A DNA stretch of 59,381 bases, from NCBI GenBank assembly GCA_902629535.1, contig CACORD010000001.1, forward strand, positions 101,928 to 161,308, in the 5' to 3' direction. The notes under the pieces were generated by a model that was given only the letters and a program-made list of their open reading frames with translations, had not been told where the DNA came from and searched no databases. A program made the translations under genes and the position numbers. The DNA is from an uncultured Pelagibacteraceae bacterium. GTDB taxonomy: Bacteria > Pseudomonadota > Alphaproteobacteria > Pelagibacterales > Pelagibacteraceae. This document shows positions 1 to 7,555 of the stretch, in pieces (positions within the stretch are counted from its first letter, which is position 1; each line of letters begins with the position of its first letter).

Positions 1-417
1 GAAACAGTTATTGAAAAGAAGAGAAAAGCTATAGAACATATAAGTAATCCTAATTTTAAGGATCGACAGCTCCATATACAAGATGGATTAGAATTAGATA
101 TCCATTGCAAAAGGATTGGGAAAGGTACCCCTTTTCTAACTGCTTATGAAACTTTACTTAGAAAAGAAATTGAAAATAGAAAAGATCACGACACAAGTGA
201 TGAAATAATCAATAATTTACTTAGATTAGGTGAGTCTATTGGGGATGTAATGGAAGAAACTAGAAAAGCTCTTGATGATGATAAAGTAGATGAAAAAGAG
301 AAAGAACAGATTTCAATAGAGGTTATAGAGTTAGAAAAAAAAATTGCAGAACTTAAACTTAAACTAAATTTAGGAGAGAAAACAGATTATAAAAGTCAAA
401 AAAAGCGAGACCCTTAA
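1..417 (+). CDS. C-terminal part of a possible phage CII-like regulatory protein (5' end outside window)
   Basis: An open frame runs from base 1 to a TAA at 415-417, followed at once by a second TAA. The visible 138 residues are charged and mostly helical. The part near residues 75-120 (IGDVMEETRKALDDDKVDEK, then an E/K/L-rich amphipathic helix) recalls the C-terminal half of phage regulatory protein CII (CP76-type) sequences, where a glycine-containing helix is followed by an acidic 'DG(K/R)' turn and a long helix. That likeness is from memory and weak, so the product could equally be an unrelated coiled-coil protein. The next gene starts 3 bases downstream, so it probably shares a transcript with the membrane pair that follows. 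Confidence 0.45.
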   Translation, partial: ETVIEKKRKAIEHISNPNFKDRQLHIQDGLELDIHCKRIGKGTPFLTAYETLLRKEIENRKDHDTSDEIINNLLRLGESIGDVMEETRKALDDDKVDEKEKEQISIEVIELEKKIAELKLKLNLGEKTDYKSQKKRDP

Positions 418-420
418 TAA

Positions 421-1269
421 ATGCGTTACAGGTTTTTATTTAATTTTCTTAAAGTTTCATTAGTTACAAAAGGATTATCTAAGATAAATATTTTTTTAAA
501 TCTTGCTATTTTCTTAAGTGTTTTTGCTATTTCAAGTACCCTTATATCAATTTATTACGAGTCCAGGATTACGGATATCGAAAAGAAGATTTCTAAAAAC
601 GAGATTACACTGGATATTTTATCATTAAATACTATGGCAATACCAGGCAAAGTTTTGGGTTTGGAAAATATTTCAAATGATGTGAAAAAAAATAACGACA
701 TTATAAATTATTTTTATTTCTCAAAAATAGGTCAATTATTTGATGAATATGAATTGTACTATCGTCCAGTAATAAATCTTAGCAATTATTTATCTGGCAA
801 TTTCAATGTCATAAAAAATTATGAAGATGTCGTTAATGCAAAAGACGAATGGGTTATAAAAAATCTTGATGAAAAGATATTTGAAGATTTAAAACAAAAT
901 TCTGAAAATCATGAGGAATTTTCAAAAATCATGAATCAAATTCGTTTAGATCATGAAAAAATGGGTTTAGAAAAAGGTGTTAAGGTAATTAAACCTGAAA
1001 TTTTAAAAGAGTATCAAAATTATTACAAAAAATTTACAGTATACATTAATGATCAGCTTCTTCATTTTGCGTCAATATCTGGTTCATTACAAACAATTCA
1101 TAACAATATTAAAAATGATAATCTAAAACTTTTTGGTGAGATATCAAAAAATTCTAAAGATTCTAAAAAATTTGTTTTATTTGCTTTTTTTTTTCAATTG
1201 ATAATTTTCATAATTGTCCAAGCAATGGAGATAATAACAACTAGAAGGGAAATTCAAAAAATAAAATGA
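421..1269 (+). CDS. Unknown two-helix membrane protein, family X (copy 1)
   Basis: I do not recognise this 282-residue protein. It has a short basic N-terminus, a membrane helix at about residues 25-46, a roughly 200-residue charged and probably helical middle, a second membrane helix at about 250-270, and a short basic tail. This predicts a periplasmic domain held by two helices, like the sensing half of a chemoreceptor without its signalling half. It is homologous to the minus-strand protein at 3306-4073: both carry ISIYYE at the end of helix 1 and the pattern AFxFQLxIFxxVQxxE in helix 2. Its last four bases (ATGA) contain the start of the next gene, so the two are translationally coupled. 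Confidence 0.8.
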   Translation: MRYRFLFNFLKVSLVTKGLSKINIFLNLAIFLSVFAISSTLISIYYESRITDIEKKISKNEITLDILSLNTMAIPGKVLGLENISNDVKKNNDIINYFYFSKIGQLFDEYELYYRPVINLSNYLSGNFNVIKNYEDVVNAKDEWVIKNLDEKIFEDLKQNSENHEEFSKIMNQIRLDHEKMGLEKGVKVIKPEILKEYQNYYKKFTVYINDQLLHFASISGSLQTIHNNIKNDNLKLFGEISKNSKDSKKFVLFAFFFQLIIFIIVQAMEIITTRREIQKIK

Positions 1270-2120
1270 CATTAAATTTTAGAATACTAGTTTTAATTGT
1301 CCTTGTTGGAATATTTACAGTATCTTCATTTATTTTCGATCAGATGGTTATTTATTCCGAAGATAAAATTAGAGAAAAAAATTTCTTATATAAAAGATCT
1401 TTTGGTAATTACTTATCCAGTAAAACTGTAATGTTAAATACAAGAGATTTAATGACAAGAATCCAAGTAAAAAAAAACTTTTTTGAGGATCGACAAACTT
1501 TTTTACAAGATACTGTTTCTGTATTATTCAATGAAAAATTAATGAAATTAACATTTGATGAAAATGTTAGTTCTGATTATTTTAAAAATCTAAAAACAAT
1601 TTTTACATCAAGGTATCAGACACTAGGCTATGATATTTTAAAAGAATGTAATTTAGCGTACACCTTTTTTAAAGGAGTACAGGTACGAAATTTCGATATA
1701 AGCATTCACAATGATGAAAAAATAATTAAAGCAATAAAGGGTGTAAATAAGATTAATTTAAATAACTCATTAAAAGCACATGATCATTTTACAAAAAAAC
1801 TAGATTTAGAGAGAAAAAAAATTCTATCTATAGATCACGACATTTCCAATATGGATGAATTTTATATTATCAGAGAAAAATATACAAAACTTCTAGATTA
1901 TTATTTTTTACATTATGGGCATTTAAACAAAATCAATGAAGCTCATGCAGTAACTTTTGATTTTTATTTTAAAGAAGCTAGAAATTTTTTAGATGAAAAA
2001 AATAGTTTCGAAAGAAAAAGAAATTACTTTATTTTGTTTGGTGTTTTATCCCAAATTTTAAGTCTCTTTTTCTTAATATTTCTTTTTAAGACATTAATGT
2101 CTCTAGCAAGTAAAAAGTAA
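1266..2120 (+). CDS. Unknown two-helix membrane protein, family Y (copy 1)
   Basis: This is an unrecognised 284-residue protein with a membrane helix at about residues 5-27, a long polar helical middle region and a second membrane helix at about 254-277. It is homologous to the minus-strand protein at 2512-3309: both show GIFxxxxFIxDQxVI in helix 1 and GVxSQxxSLxxLxxLF in helix 2. The start overlaps the stop of the upstream family X gene by ATGA, the same X-then-Y order and overlap as the second copy. X and Y resemble each other faintly in the two membrane helices, so they may come from an old duplication and form a hetero-oligomer. This is inference. Confidence 0.8.
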   Translation: MTLNFRILVLIVLVGIFTVSSFIFDQMVIYSEDKIREKNFLYKRSFGNYLSSKTVMLNTRDLMTRIQVKKNFFEDRQTFLQDTVSVLFNEKLMKLTFDENVSSDYFKNLKTIFTSRYQTLGYDILKECNLAYTFFKGVQVRNFDISIHNDEKIIKAIKGVNKINLNNSLKAHDHFTKKLDLERKKILSIDHDISNMDEFYIIREKYTKLLDYYFLHYGHLNKINEAHAVTFDFYFKEARNFLDEKNSFERKRNYFILFGVLSQILSLFFLIFLFKTLMSLASKK

Positions 2121-2146
2121 TTATTTTATGAATATAAAAAAGTATT

Positions 2147-2515
2147 TTATGATTTTTTTTTCCTAGTAGCCCTTTTTAATGGGTCCGAACCAAATCTATT
2201 TTTACCTTTAGTACCCTCAGGTATTAAAAAGAATAAAAGAACTAATCCACCAATAAATGGAATAAAGCTTATCAATAAAAAAAATCCTGATCTATTTGTA
2301 TCATGCAATCTTCTTACACCAGCAGAGATAGCTGGAATAAGAGTAAATAATGTTATTCCAAGAAAAAGGTAAGAAATGTCATTCTCAAAAACTGTAGAAA
2401 TAAAATATGAAGGTGAAACAATTAATTGAAACCACCAATATTCAGATCTACTAGCCCTTCCCTCAAAAACAAAATATTTTTTTAAACAAGTTGATACTGA
2501 CTCACTAAATGTCAT
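2147..2515 (-). CDS. DUF805 family inner-membrane protein
   Basis: The 122-residue product has the DUF805 layout: an N-terminal FEGRASRSEYWWF stretch (arginine- and tryptophan-rich, about residues 17-29), hydrophobic helices, a central RRLHDTNRSG motif near residue 70, another hydrophobic hairpin, and a polar tail with GKNRFGSDP. DUF805 proteins (YhaH/YhaI type) are small inner-membrane proteins of unknown function. Its start overlaps the stop of the upstream family Y gene by four bases, so it closes the minus-strand group PrsW, X, Y, DUF805. It sits between the two convergent X-Y copies. Confidence 0.88.
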   Translation of the reverse strand: MTFSESVSTCLKKYFVFEGRASRSEYWWFQLIVSPSYFISTVFENDISYLFLGITLFTLIPAISAGVRRLHDTNRSGFFLLISFIPFIGGLVLLFFLIPEGTKGKNRFGSDPLKRATRKKKS

Positions 2516-3309
2516 AATTTTACTAATCCTTTTTTAGATTTATAAACTTTATTCATTAATAATCTTCTAAATAAAATAAGCAAACACAATAAACTTATCA
2601 ATTGAGACGATACACCTAGTAATAGTAACAATTGTTTTCTATTTTCTATTTTTGACGACTCATTAATCAAATTATCCAAATCAGATGACGCTTTTATTCC
2701 AAGTTCAGCCATAGCATCTAATAAATTTTGTAAGTAATTATTATTATGTTGAACATAAGCTTTAATAGTTTCTAACGCACTTGATGTTTTTTCAATACCA
2801 TCAAGATCTTCATACTTAATTACAAAATCTGGATTTTTTTCTAATTGTTCTGTCAACCAATGATTATCTTCAATCAATCCTCTAAAGTATTTTTCAAATG
2901 AAAATTCTTTTTGATCTAATTCATAATTATTAGTATCCGCCGCTTGAATGGTGCGTCCAGATAAACCATCTATAACCATTTTATCGTTTAAGATATCCTC
3001 CATTAGTCTTGTTTGATCAAAGATATTTGAAAAATAGTAAAATTTTTTTTTATCCTCTGAAAAATTTGATGCAGATACGAGAAAAACTGTATTTTCAAAA
3101 GCAAGCAAAAAATCACTAACCCTATTATTCATTTTGAGATATGCAGATCTGCTCTCTGATTTACTTAATATTTTAAAATTAATTTTACGAAAATCCTCTT
3201 CGTATTGGATTACAATTTGATCTAAAATAAAAGTAGTTATTTGAAATATCCCCGCTAAAAGCACCAACATCCAATTAAAGGTTGATAATTTGCCTTTTCC
3301 CCTTCTCAT
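2512..3309 (-). CDS. Unknown two-helix membrane protein, family Y (copy 2)
   Basis: This 265-residue unrecognised protein has membrane helices at about residues 11-32 and 226-246 and a charged, probably helical region between them. Both helices match the family Y protein at 1266-2120 (GIFxxxxFIxDQxVI and GVxSQxxSLxxLxxLF) while the middle has diverged almost completely. That pattern suggests the membrane parts contact a conserved partner or each other and the outer domain varies. The start lies in the ATGA overlap with the upstream family X gene, and its own stop overlaps the DUF805 start, so all three are translationally coupled. Confidence 0.8.
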   Translation of the reverse strand: MRRGKGKLSTFNWMLVLLAGIFQITTFILDQIVIQYEEDFRKINFKILSKSESRSAYLKMNNRVSDFLLAFENTVFLVSASNFSEDKKKFYYFSNIFDQTRLMEDILNDKMVIDGLSGRTIQAADTNNYELDQKEFSFEKYFRGLIEDNHWLTEQLEKNPDFVIKYEDLDGIEKTSSALETIKAYVQHNNNYLQNLLDAMAELGIKASSDLDNLINESSKIENRKQLLLLLGVSSQLISLLCLLILFRRLLMNKVYKSKKGLVKL

Positions 3310-4073
3310 GAAATTTCTCTCAATTCAAAAACTTGGACCAAAGAAAATATAACCAATTGAAATATAAATGCATATAAAATTGCATTAGTAGATTTGTTGG
3401 TCATCTCTATTATTTGTTTTGTAATAATTTCTTTTTCTTGATCAACTATTGAATTGTATTCTTGAAAAAATAAATTGATCTGTAAAGTATTGTATTCTGA
3501 TTGATCAAGATGGAACACTATATCCTCTAAGGGAATATCAATGAATATCTTCTCTATTTCATCAATTTCACCCTGGGTTAAATATTCATCTTCATTGAGA
3601 GGTAATTTATCATATATCTCATATATATAATCGAGTGCTTTTTGATTTGTCTGTTTAATATCTTTAAAATTATATTTAACTTTAAGCTCATCATTTTTAA
3701 TTAATTCAATATCGCCGATTGCATACTTTATTGTGAATGGATACCAACTAAGAAGAAAAAAATAATATCTTTTTTTACTAATGTTAAAAAAATTGTTATT
3801 TTCGATTGTATCAAAATTAAATTTTCCTATTTTATTATTTAAATTTCTGCTTGGTGCATCAGTCAACCACTCTTGAATTTTAAACTCTTCAAGTTCTAGC
3901 TTTATAATCTTATTTTTTTTTTTATTTAATTCATTTTCATAATATATAGATATTCCAGATGAGATAAGAGCAGCCAGTACTAAAAAAATCCCGAATTCAG
4001 AAAAAAATTTAAGTCTTTTTTTAGTTTTTTTATCAGCAGATAATAAATTTTTAATTAAAAAAGTTCTTATCAT
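3306..4073 (-). CDS. Unknown two-helix membrane protein, family X (copy 2)
   Basis: This 255-residue unrecognised protein has a basic N-terminus, a membrane helix at about residues 24-44 ending in ISIYYE, a polar middle of about 185 residues, and a second membrane helix at about 231-250 with AFIFQLVIFSLVQVFE. Both helices match the family X protein at 421-1269. It starts 10 bases after the PrsW-like gene and overlaps the following family Y gene by ATGA, repeating the gene order of copy 1. Function is unknown, and a periplasmic sensing or scaffolding role is only a guess from topology. Confidence 0.8.
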   Translation of the reverse strand: MIRTFLIKNLLSADKKTKKRLKFFSEFGIFLVLAALISSGISIYYENELNKKKNKIIKLELEEFKIQEWLTDAPSRNLNNKIGKFNFDTIENNNFFNISKKRYYFFLLSWYPFTIKYAIGDIELIKNDELKVKYNFKDIKQTNQKALDYIYEIYDKLPLNEDEYLTQGEIDEIEKIFIDIPLEDIVFHLDQSEYNTLQINLFFQEYNSIVDQEKEIITKQIIEMTNKSTNAILYAFIFQLVIFSLVQVFELREIS

Positions 4074-4083
4074 TCTAACAGTT

Positions 4084-4788
4084 TTAGATTATTTTATTTT
4101 CTTCCTCTTTTTTTTTAAATTTTTGTCTATTCTTAAGTTCAATATGTAAATAAAAAGAAAAAATAGCTAGAATACCAATAATCATCATTGGATTTGGCCA
4201 AACAAGAAAGTTATAAAACCCATGAAATAAGTATGGTAAGGCTAGTGATAATATTAAAAATTTTTTATTACCTGTAAAAGCATACATTCCAAAGTAATAA
4301 CCCATAACAGCACCATTAAGACCATGCATAGGTATAGCGGAATAAGATCTTGCTAAGGCTATTAAATATGACAACTCAGCATAATCAACATTCTTCTCTT
4401 TTGCTATTATTTCTGCCCATTCATAAACATAAGTATAATTTTCATATGTCGCAAAACCTAATGAAACAACAACACCATAAACTAGGCCATCCATTGGTTC
4501 ATTAAATTCATTTCTTTTTAAAACAATTAAATATAAAATTAAAAATTTTAATAATTCTTCTGCCCATGCGGGACCTAAAAAACTACTAGTAAGATTTTCT
4601 GAATATTTTGATCCGTCATAAAAAAAATCATGACTTAAACCATTTAAAATTCCTGCAGGCAAACATATTAAAAAACCAAGAAAAAAAATTAATACAATTG
4701 TTCCTTTAGGTTCCTTAAATCTATCTGATAATGTAAAATATAGTAATAAAACTATTGGTGGAACAAAAGTCAGTAAGATTGTCATCAT
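4084..4788 (-). CDS. PrsW-family intramembrane metalloprotease-like protein
   Basis: The protein has 234 residues and about seven or eight hydrophobic segments. It carries the PrsW hallmarks: EExxK (E77, E78, K81), the EPMDGLVYG segment from residue 97, YEN at 115-117, a histidine-containing PMHGLNGAVMG segment, and a C-terminal FHGFYN. PrsW proteins cut membrane-bound anti-sigma factors or other single-pass proteins. No anti-sigma factor is visible nearby, but the next two genes of the operon encode single-domain proteins with membrane helices, so they are possible substrates (inference). The start could be either of two adjacent ATG codons (4788 or 4785). Confidence 0.87.
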   Translation of the reverse strand: MMTILLTFVPPIVLLLYFTLSDRFKEPKGTIVLIFFLGFLICLPAGILNGLSHDFFYDGSKYSENLTSSFLGPAWAEELLKFLILYLIVLKRNEFNEPMDGLVYGVVVSLGFATYENYTYVYEWAEIIAKEKNVDYAELSYLIALARSYSAIPMHGLNGAVMGYYFGMYAFTGNKKFLILSLALPYLFHGFYNFLVWPNPMMIIGILAIFSFYLHIELKNRQKFKKKEEENKII

Positions 4789-4851
4789 AGCAATTTAATA
4801 ATACTATCTCTTCATGCTCTTGTCTTGCTCTTGTTTGGGTAAATTAATTAT

Positions 4852-5601
4852 CTACTTATTAAACTTGTTATATATAAAGTATGCGTAACTAGCTGAGGCT
4901 TTTGAATATAATTGGTAAATATCGTTTGTACCCGCAGTCTTTTGAATTTGAATATAATTATCCCCATTTTCAAAATTTGTAATTCTTGTAAAATTTACTG
5001 AATAAGACTTAATTTGACCCAAAAAAATTATTCTTTTGTTGGTTAAATAAAGATCACCTACATCTTTAATAACATGATGATCTGGAGAACCTTGAGACCA
5101 TATTACATGAGTCTTAAAACAAATCTTCTCTCCTTTTTTTTTGGTTACCTTGTCATCAGCAATATCTTTAATTTTCTTTTTTTTTAATGACTCTTGATGC
5201 TCGTCTAACCCCTCATGATAAACAAGAATATCTAAAACTTCAGAATAGGAAAAATTTTCTGTCTCAAGTTGTTTAGCTATTTTATCAACATCTTTAGCGT
5301 TTACTTTTTTTTTTGAAATTTCTTTATATTTATTAAAAATATTCTCATATTCTTTATTATACTTTTCTCTAGCATTAGATCTAAATAATTTTCCCATTAA
5401 GTTTCCAAAACCCATCCATAAAGCGCTAACCCAAAAAATTATTACAAAAACAAATACAGCGGATGCATCTTCACCATAGGGAAGAAAAAAAGGTAAAAAA
5501 ATAAATAAAAAAGCAAGAATTACACTTAAAGTCATGCCTGACTCTAATTCTTTGGCTTCTATTTCTGATCTTCTATCTTCATAAATTGGACTAATTATCA
5601 T
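4852..5601 (-). CDS. Membrane protein with C-terminal PH-like domain
   Basis: The 249-residue protein has two closely spaced membrane helices near residues 23-42 and 46-66. A charged linker follows, with a segment resembling a short helical SHOCT-like or coiled region (about 90-135). The C-terminal domain (about 155-245) has the pattern LYLTNKRIIFLG, which is typical of bacterial pleckstrin-homology/GRAM-like domains. Such proteins are usually of unknown function at the inner membrane. It overlaps the upstream potassium-channel gene by four bases, so the two are probably co-translated. Confidence 0.7.
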   Translation of the reverse strand: MIISPIYEDRRSEIEAKELESGMTLSVILAFLFIFLPFFLPYGEDASAVFVFVIIFWVSALWMGFGNLMGKLFRSNAREKYNKEYENIFNKYKEISKKKVNAKDVDKIAKQLETENFSYSEVLDILVYHEGLDEHQESLKKKKIKDIADDKVTKKKGEKICFKTHVIWSQGSPDHHVIKDVGDLYLTNKRIIFLGQIKSYSVNFTRITNFENGDNYIQIQKTAGTNDIYQLYSKASASYAYFIYNKFNK

Positions 5602-6329
5602 TTATTTTTTTTGTTTAACAGTTCTGAAAATCCTGCAGCGATTATACCCGTAGGGATCGCCACTATACCAATTCCAGATATAGAAATTATTACAGTACAT
5701 ATCTTTCCAATTATTGTGATTGGATAAACATCTCCATAACCAATTGTAGTTAAAGTAATTGTTGACCACCAAAAAGCTCTAGGGATACTTCCAAATGCCT
5801 CAGGTTGTGCACTACCCTCTGCAAGATATATAACAATGGATGTAAATAAGATTATCATAACTGTGATAGCTAAACTAAATAAAATCTCATTCTTTCTTTT
5901 ATCAATTACTAAACTTATATTTTTAAGTGCAGGTATTCTGTCTTTAAATTTTGCTAATTTTAACATTCTTAAAATTCTTAAGATTCTAAATAAAAATGTT
6001 TCATTTAATCCTGGGAATATTAGAGAGGGTATAAATGAAATTAGATCTATTAATGAATGAAATGAAAATACAAATTTAATTTTTCCAACAAATCCTTGAT
6101 ATTTTTTAGAATAACCACAAGTAAATAATCTCAATAAATACTCGATTAAAAAAATGTAAGATAATGTTAAATTTGTATTGAAAAAAAGTTGTGGATTCTT
6201 TGACTTAATAGTTGGCTCTGACTCAATGATAATAATGATAAATGAAAAAATAATTATGGAAAAAATTAACTTTTGAGAAAAGGATAGATTTTTTTTCTCA
6301 TTAAATAACTGTAGATATATCTTTTTCAT
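5598..6329 (-). CDS. Voltage-gated-type potassium channel
   Basis: This 243-residue protein has six predicted membrane helices. The S4 helix carries arginines or lysines at every third residue (R115, R118, R121, K124), as in voltage sensors. The pore loop holds the potassium selectivity filter TIGYGD at 195-200, followed by the last helix. Four subunits would assemble into a potassium channel in the inner membrane, and no cytoplasmic nucleotide-binding domain follows. It is the first gene inside the presumed island: its start is about 20 bases from the truncated tRNA-Leu. Ion channels of this kind are not typical of streamlined marine core genomes, which supports acquisition by transfer. Confidence 0.93.
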   Translation of the reverse strand: MKKIYLQLFNEKKNLSFSQKLIFSIIIFSFIIIIIESEPTIKSKNPQLFFNTNLTLSYIFLIEYLLRLFTCGYSKKYQGFVGKIKFVFSFHSLIDLISFIPSLIFPGLNETFLFRILRILRMLKLAKFKDRIPALKNISLVIDKRKNEILFSLAITVMIILFTSIVIYLAEGSAQPEAFGSIPRAFWWSTITLTTIGYGDVYPITIIGKICTVIISISGIGIVAIPTGIIAAGFSELLNKKNK

Positions 6330-6350
6330 TGAAAAATCTTAACTTAGATA

Positions 6351-6390
6351 ATTTTAAGTCCTTTGTGTCTACCAATTTCACCACGAGGGC
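6351..6390 (-). pseudogene. Truncated tRNA-Leu(UAA) gene, 5' half only; probable attachment-site scar
   Basis: Read on the minus strand from 6390, the sequence matches the 5' half of bacterial tRNA-Leu(UAA). It has acceptor strand GCCCTCG, D-arm TGAAATTGGTAGACAC, anticodon stem AAGGA and loop CTTAAAA. After the base at 6351 the match stops. The next bases (TATCTAAG) cannot pair with the anticodon stem, and no T-arm or 3' acceptor strand follows before the potassium-channel gene. The break at the anticodon loop is one of the positions tyrosine integrases use in tRNA genes. The stop codon of the neighbouring GGCT-like gene lies inside the first bases of this remnant. Confidence 0.8.
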
Positions 6391-6785
6391 ATTAATGCTT
6401 TTTTTAAATATTTTTCGTCTAATTTGCAATCTTTATATCCTCTAGTAACAACATTTAAATATCTTTCAGTTGGAAACTTAAAAGAAGTTTTTTTTACCAT
6501 TGTATAAGTCATTACTTTTTTCCCATAATAGGAAAAATAATATTTTTTATATAAGGTCGGATAATCTTCATAAACATCAAGTTTTTTTTCATCACTTTTA
6601 GATATTTCAAATAAGCCTCCAGGCACAATTGAATTTTTTTTGGGCTCAATATCTGCAGCACGATATTTGCTTCTAAAAGTTAATCTAAAATCTTTTAAAT
6701 TTATCTTTTTTAAAAATTTACTATCCTTACACCTTCTTCTCATTTGAAAATGATGTAGATTACTTCCGTAAGCAAAATAAAGCAT
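6378..6785 (-). CDS. Gamma-glutamylcyclotransferase-like protein
   Basis: The 135-residue protein has the fold signature YGSNL at residues 6-10 and a probable catalytic glutamate E73 in VYEDYP, as in the GGCT/AIG2-like family. These enzymes release 5-oxoproline from gamma-glutamyl peptides or amines, and the substrate here is unknown. It starts directly after the stop of the cinA-like gene. Its last residues and stop (MPSW, TGA) are read from the start of the truncated tRNA-Leu gene, so the gene and the tRNA overlapped before the tRNA was broken. Confidence 0.85.
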   Translation of the reverse strand: MLYFAYGSNLHHFQMRRRCKDSKFLKKINLKDFRLTFRSKYRAADIEPKKNSIVPGGLFEISKSDEKKLDVYEDYPTLYKKYYFSYYGKKVMTYTMVKKTSFKFPTERYLNVVTRGYKDCKLDEKYLKKALMPSW

Positions 6786-7535
6786 TTATCTTTCTACAAT
6801 CTCAATATCTTTTTCTTTGATAAATTTTAAAATTTGAGAATTACAATTATCAATTTTAGACTGATTTTCAGATCTTAAAACAATCGATACACCTAACTTA
6901 CCAGCATGAAAAAATGGATAACTTCCTATTTCAACATCTTGGTTTTGGTCTTGAACTTTTGTAAGTGAGTTTGCTATTTCACTTTCGACTGTTCTTAAAT
7001 TAATTGTATGACTTAAAATTGGTTCTCCACCAGCTATCTTATTTTTTAAGCCTCCTAACATAGATTTCATTATTGAAGGAACGCCTGGTAAACAAAATAC
7101 ATTTTCAACACTAAATCCTGGAGCACCACTTGTTGGATTTAAAATTAATTCTGCATTTTCTGGCATCCATGCCATTCTTTGTCTACCCTTATTAAATTCT
7201 CCCTTTTTATAATAGGCTTCTAATATTTTAAATGCTCCTTTGTGTATTTCATATTTTCGATTAAAAGTTTTTGAAACTGACTGAGCAGTAATGTCGTCAT
7301 GTGTAGGACCAATTCCTCCAGTTGTAAAAACATAATCATTGGATTTTCTCAAAACATTCAAAGTATCAACTATAGTTTTTTCTACATCAGGTATAACTCT
7401 TACTTCATTTACTTTAACACCAATAGAGTTAAGCCATATTGCTAATGTACTTGTATTAGTGTCTTGAGTTCTTCCAGAAAGAATTTCATTACCGATGATT
7501 AATATCGCAGCATTTACTTTTGTGTTTTTACTCAT
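6786..7535 (-). CDS. CinA-like molybdopterin-binding (MoCF) domain protein
   Basis: The 249-residue protein matches the N-terminal MoaB/Mog-type domain of CinA: AILIIGNEILSGR near the start, then TTGGIGPTHDD near residue 75, and GAPGF and PGVP further on. The C-terminal nicotinamide-nucleotide amidase domain of full CinA is absent. Stand-alone versions are common in alphaproteobacteria. The domain binds nucleotide-like or pterin ligands, and the physiological role is not settled. It diverges from sfsA across only 20 bases, so the two promoters must overlap coding sequence. Confidence 0.88.
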   Translation of the reverse strand: MSKNTKVNAAILIIGNEILSGRTQDTNTSTLAIWLNSIGVKVNEVRVIPDVEKTIVDTLNVLRKSNDYVFTTGGIGPTHDDITAQSVSKTFNRKYEIHKGAFKILEAYYKKGEFNKGRQRMAWMPENAELILNPTSGAPGFSVENVFCLPGVPSIMKSMLGGLKNKIAGGEPILSHTINLRTVESEIANSLTKVQDQNQDVEIGSYPFFHAGKLGVSIVLRSENQSKIDNCNSQILKFIKEKDIEIVER

Positions 7536-7555
7536 TTTATATGTATAATTCGAAT

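Noticed and set aside
2121..2146. Terminator between the convergent cassette copies
   Set aside because: The short gap has a repeated TATTTTATGA and AT-rich sequence but no GC-containing stem.
6351..6390. tRNA-Leu(UAA) interrupted by a group I intron
   Set aside because: Known introns in this tRNA lie after U34, splitting the anticodon. Here the anticodon loop CTTAAAA is intact past that point, and the next 20 bases lead into a protein gene with no intron core or 3' exon.
7520..7555. Longer sfsA start at 7520
   Set aside because: The extra residues (MCFYSFYMYNSN) do not fit the family and overlap the divergent gene, so the ATG at 7556 gives the normal N-terminus.
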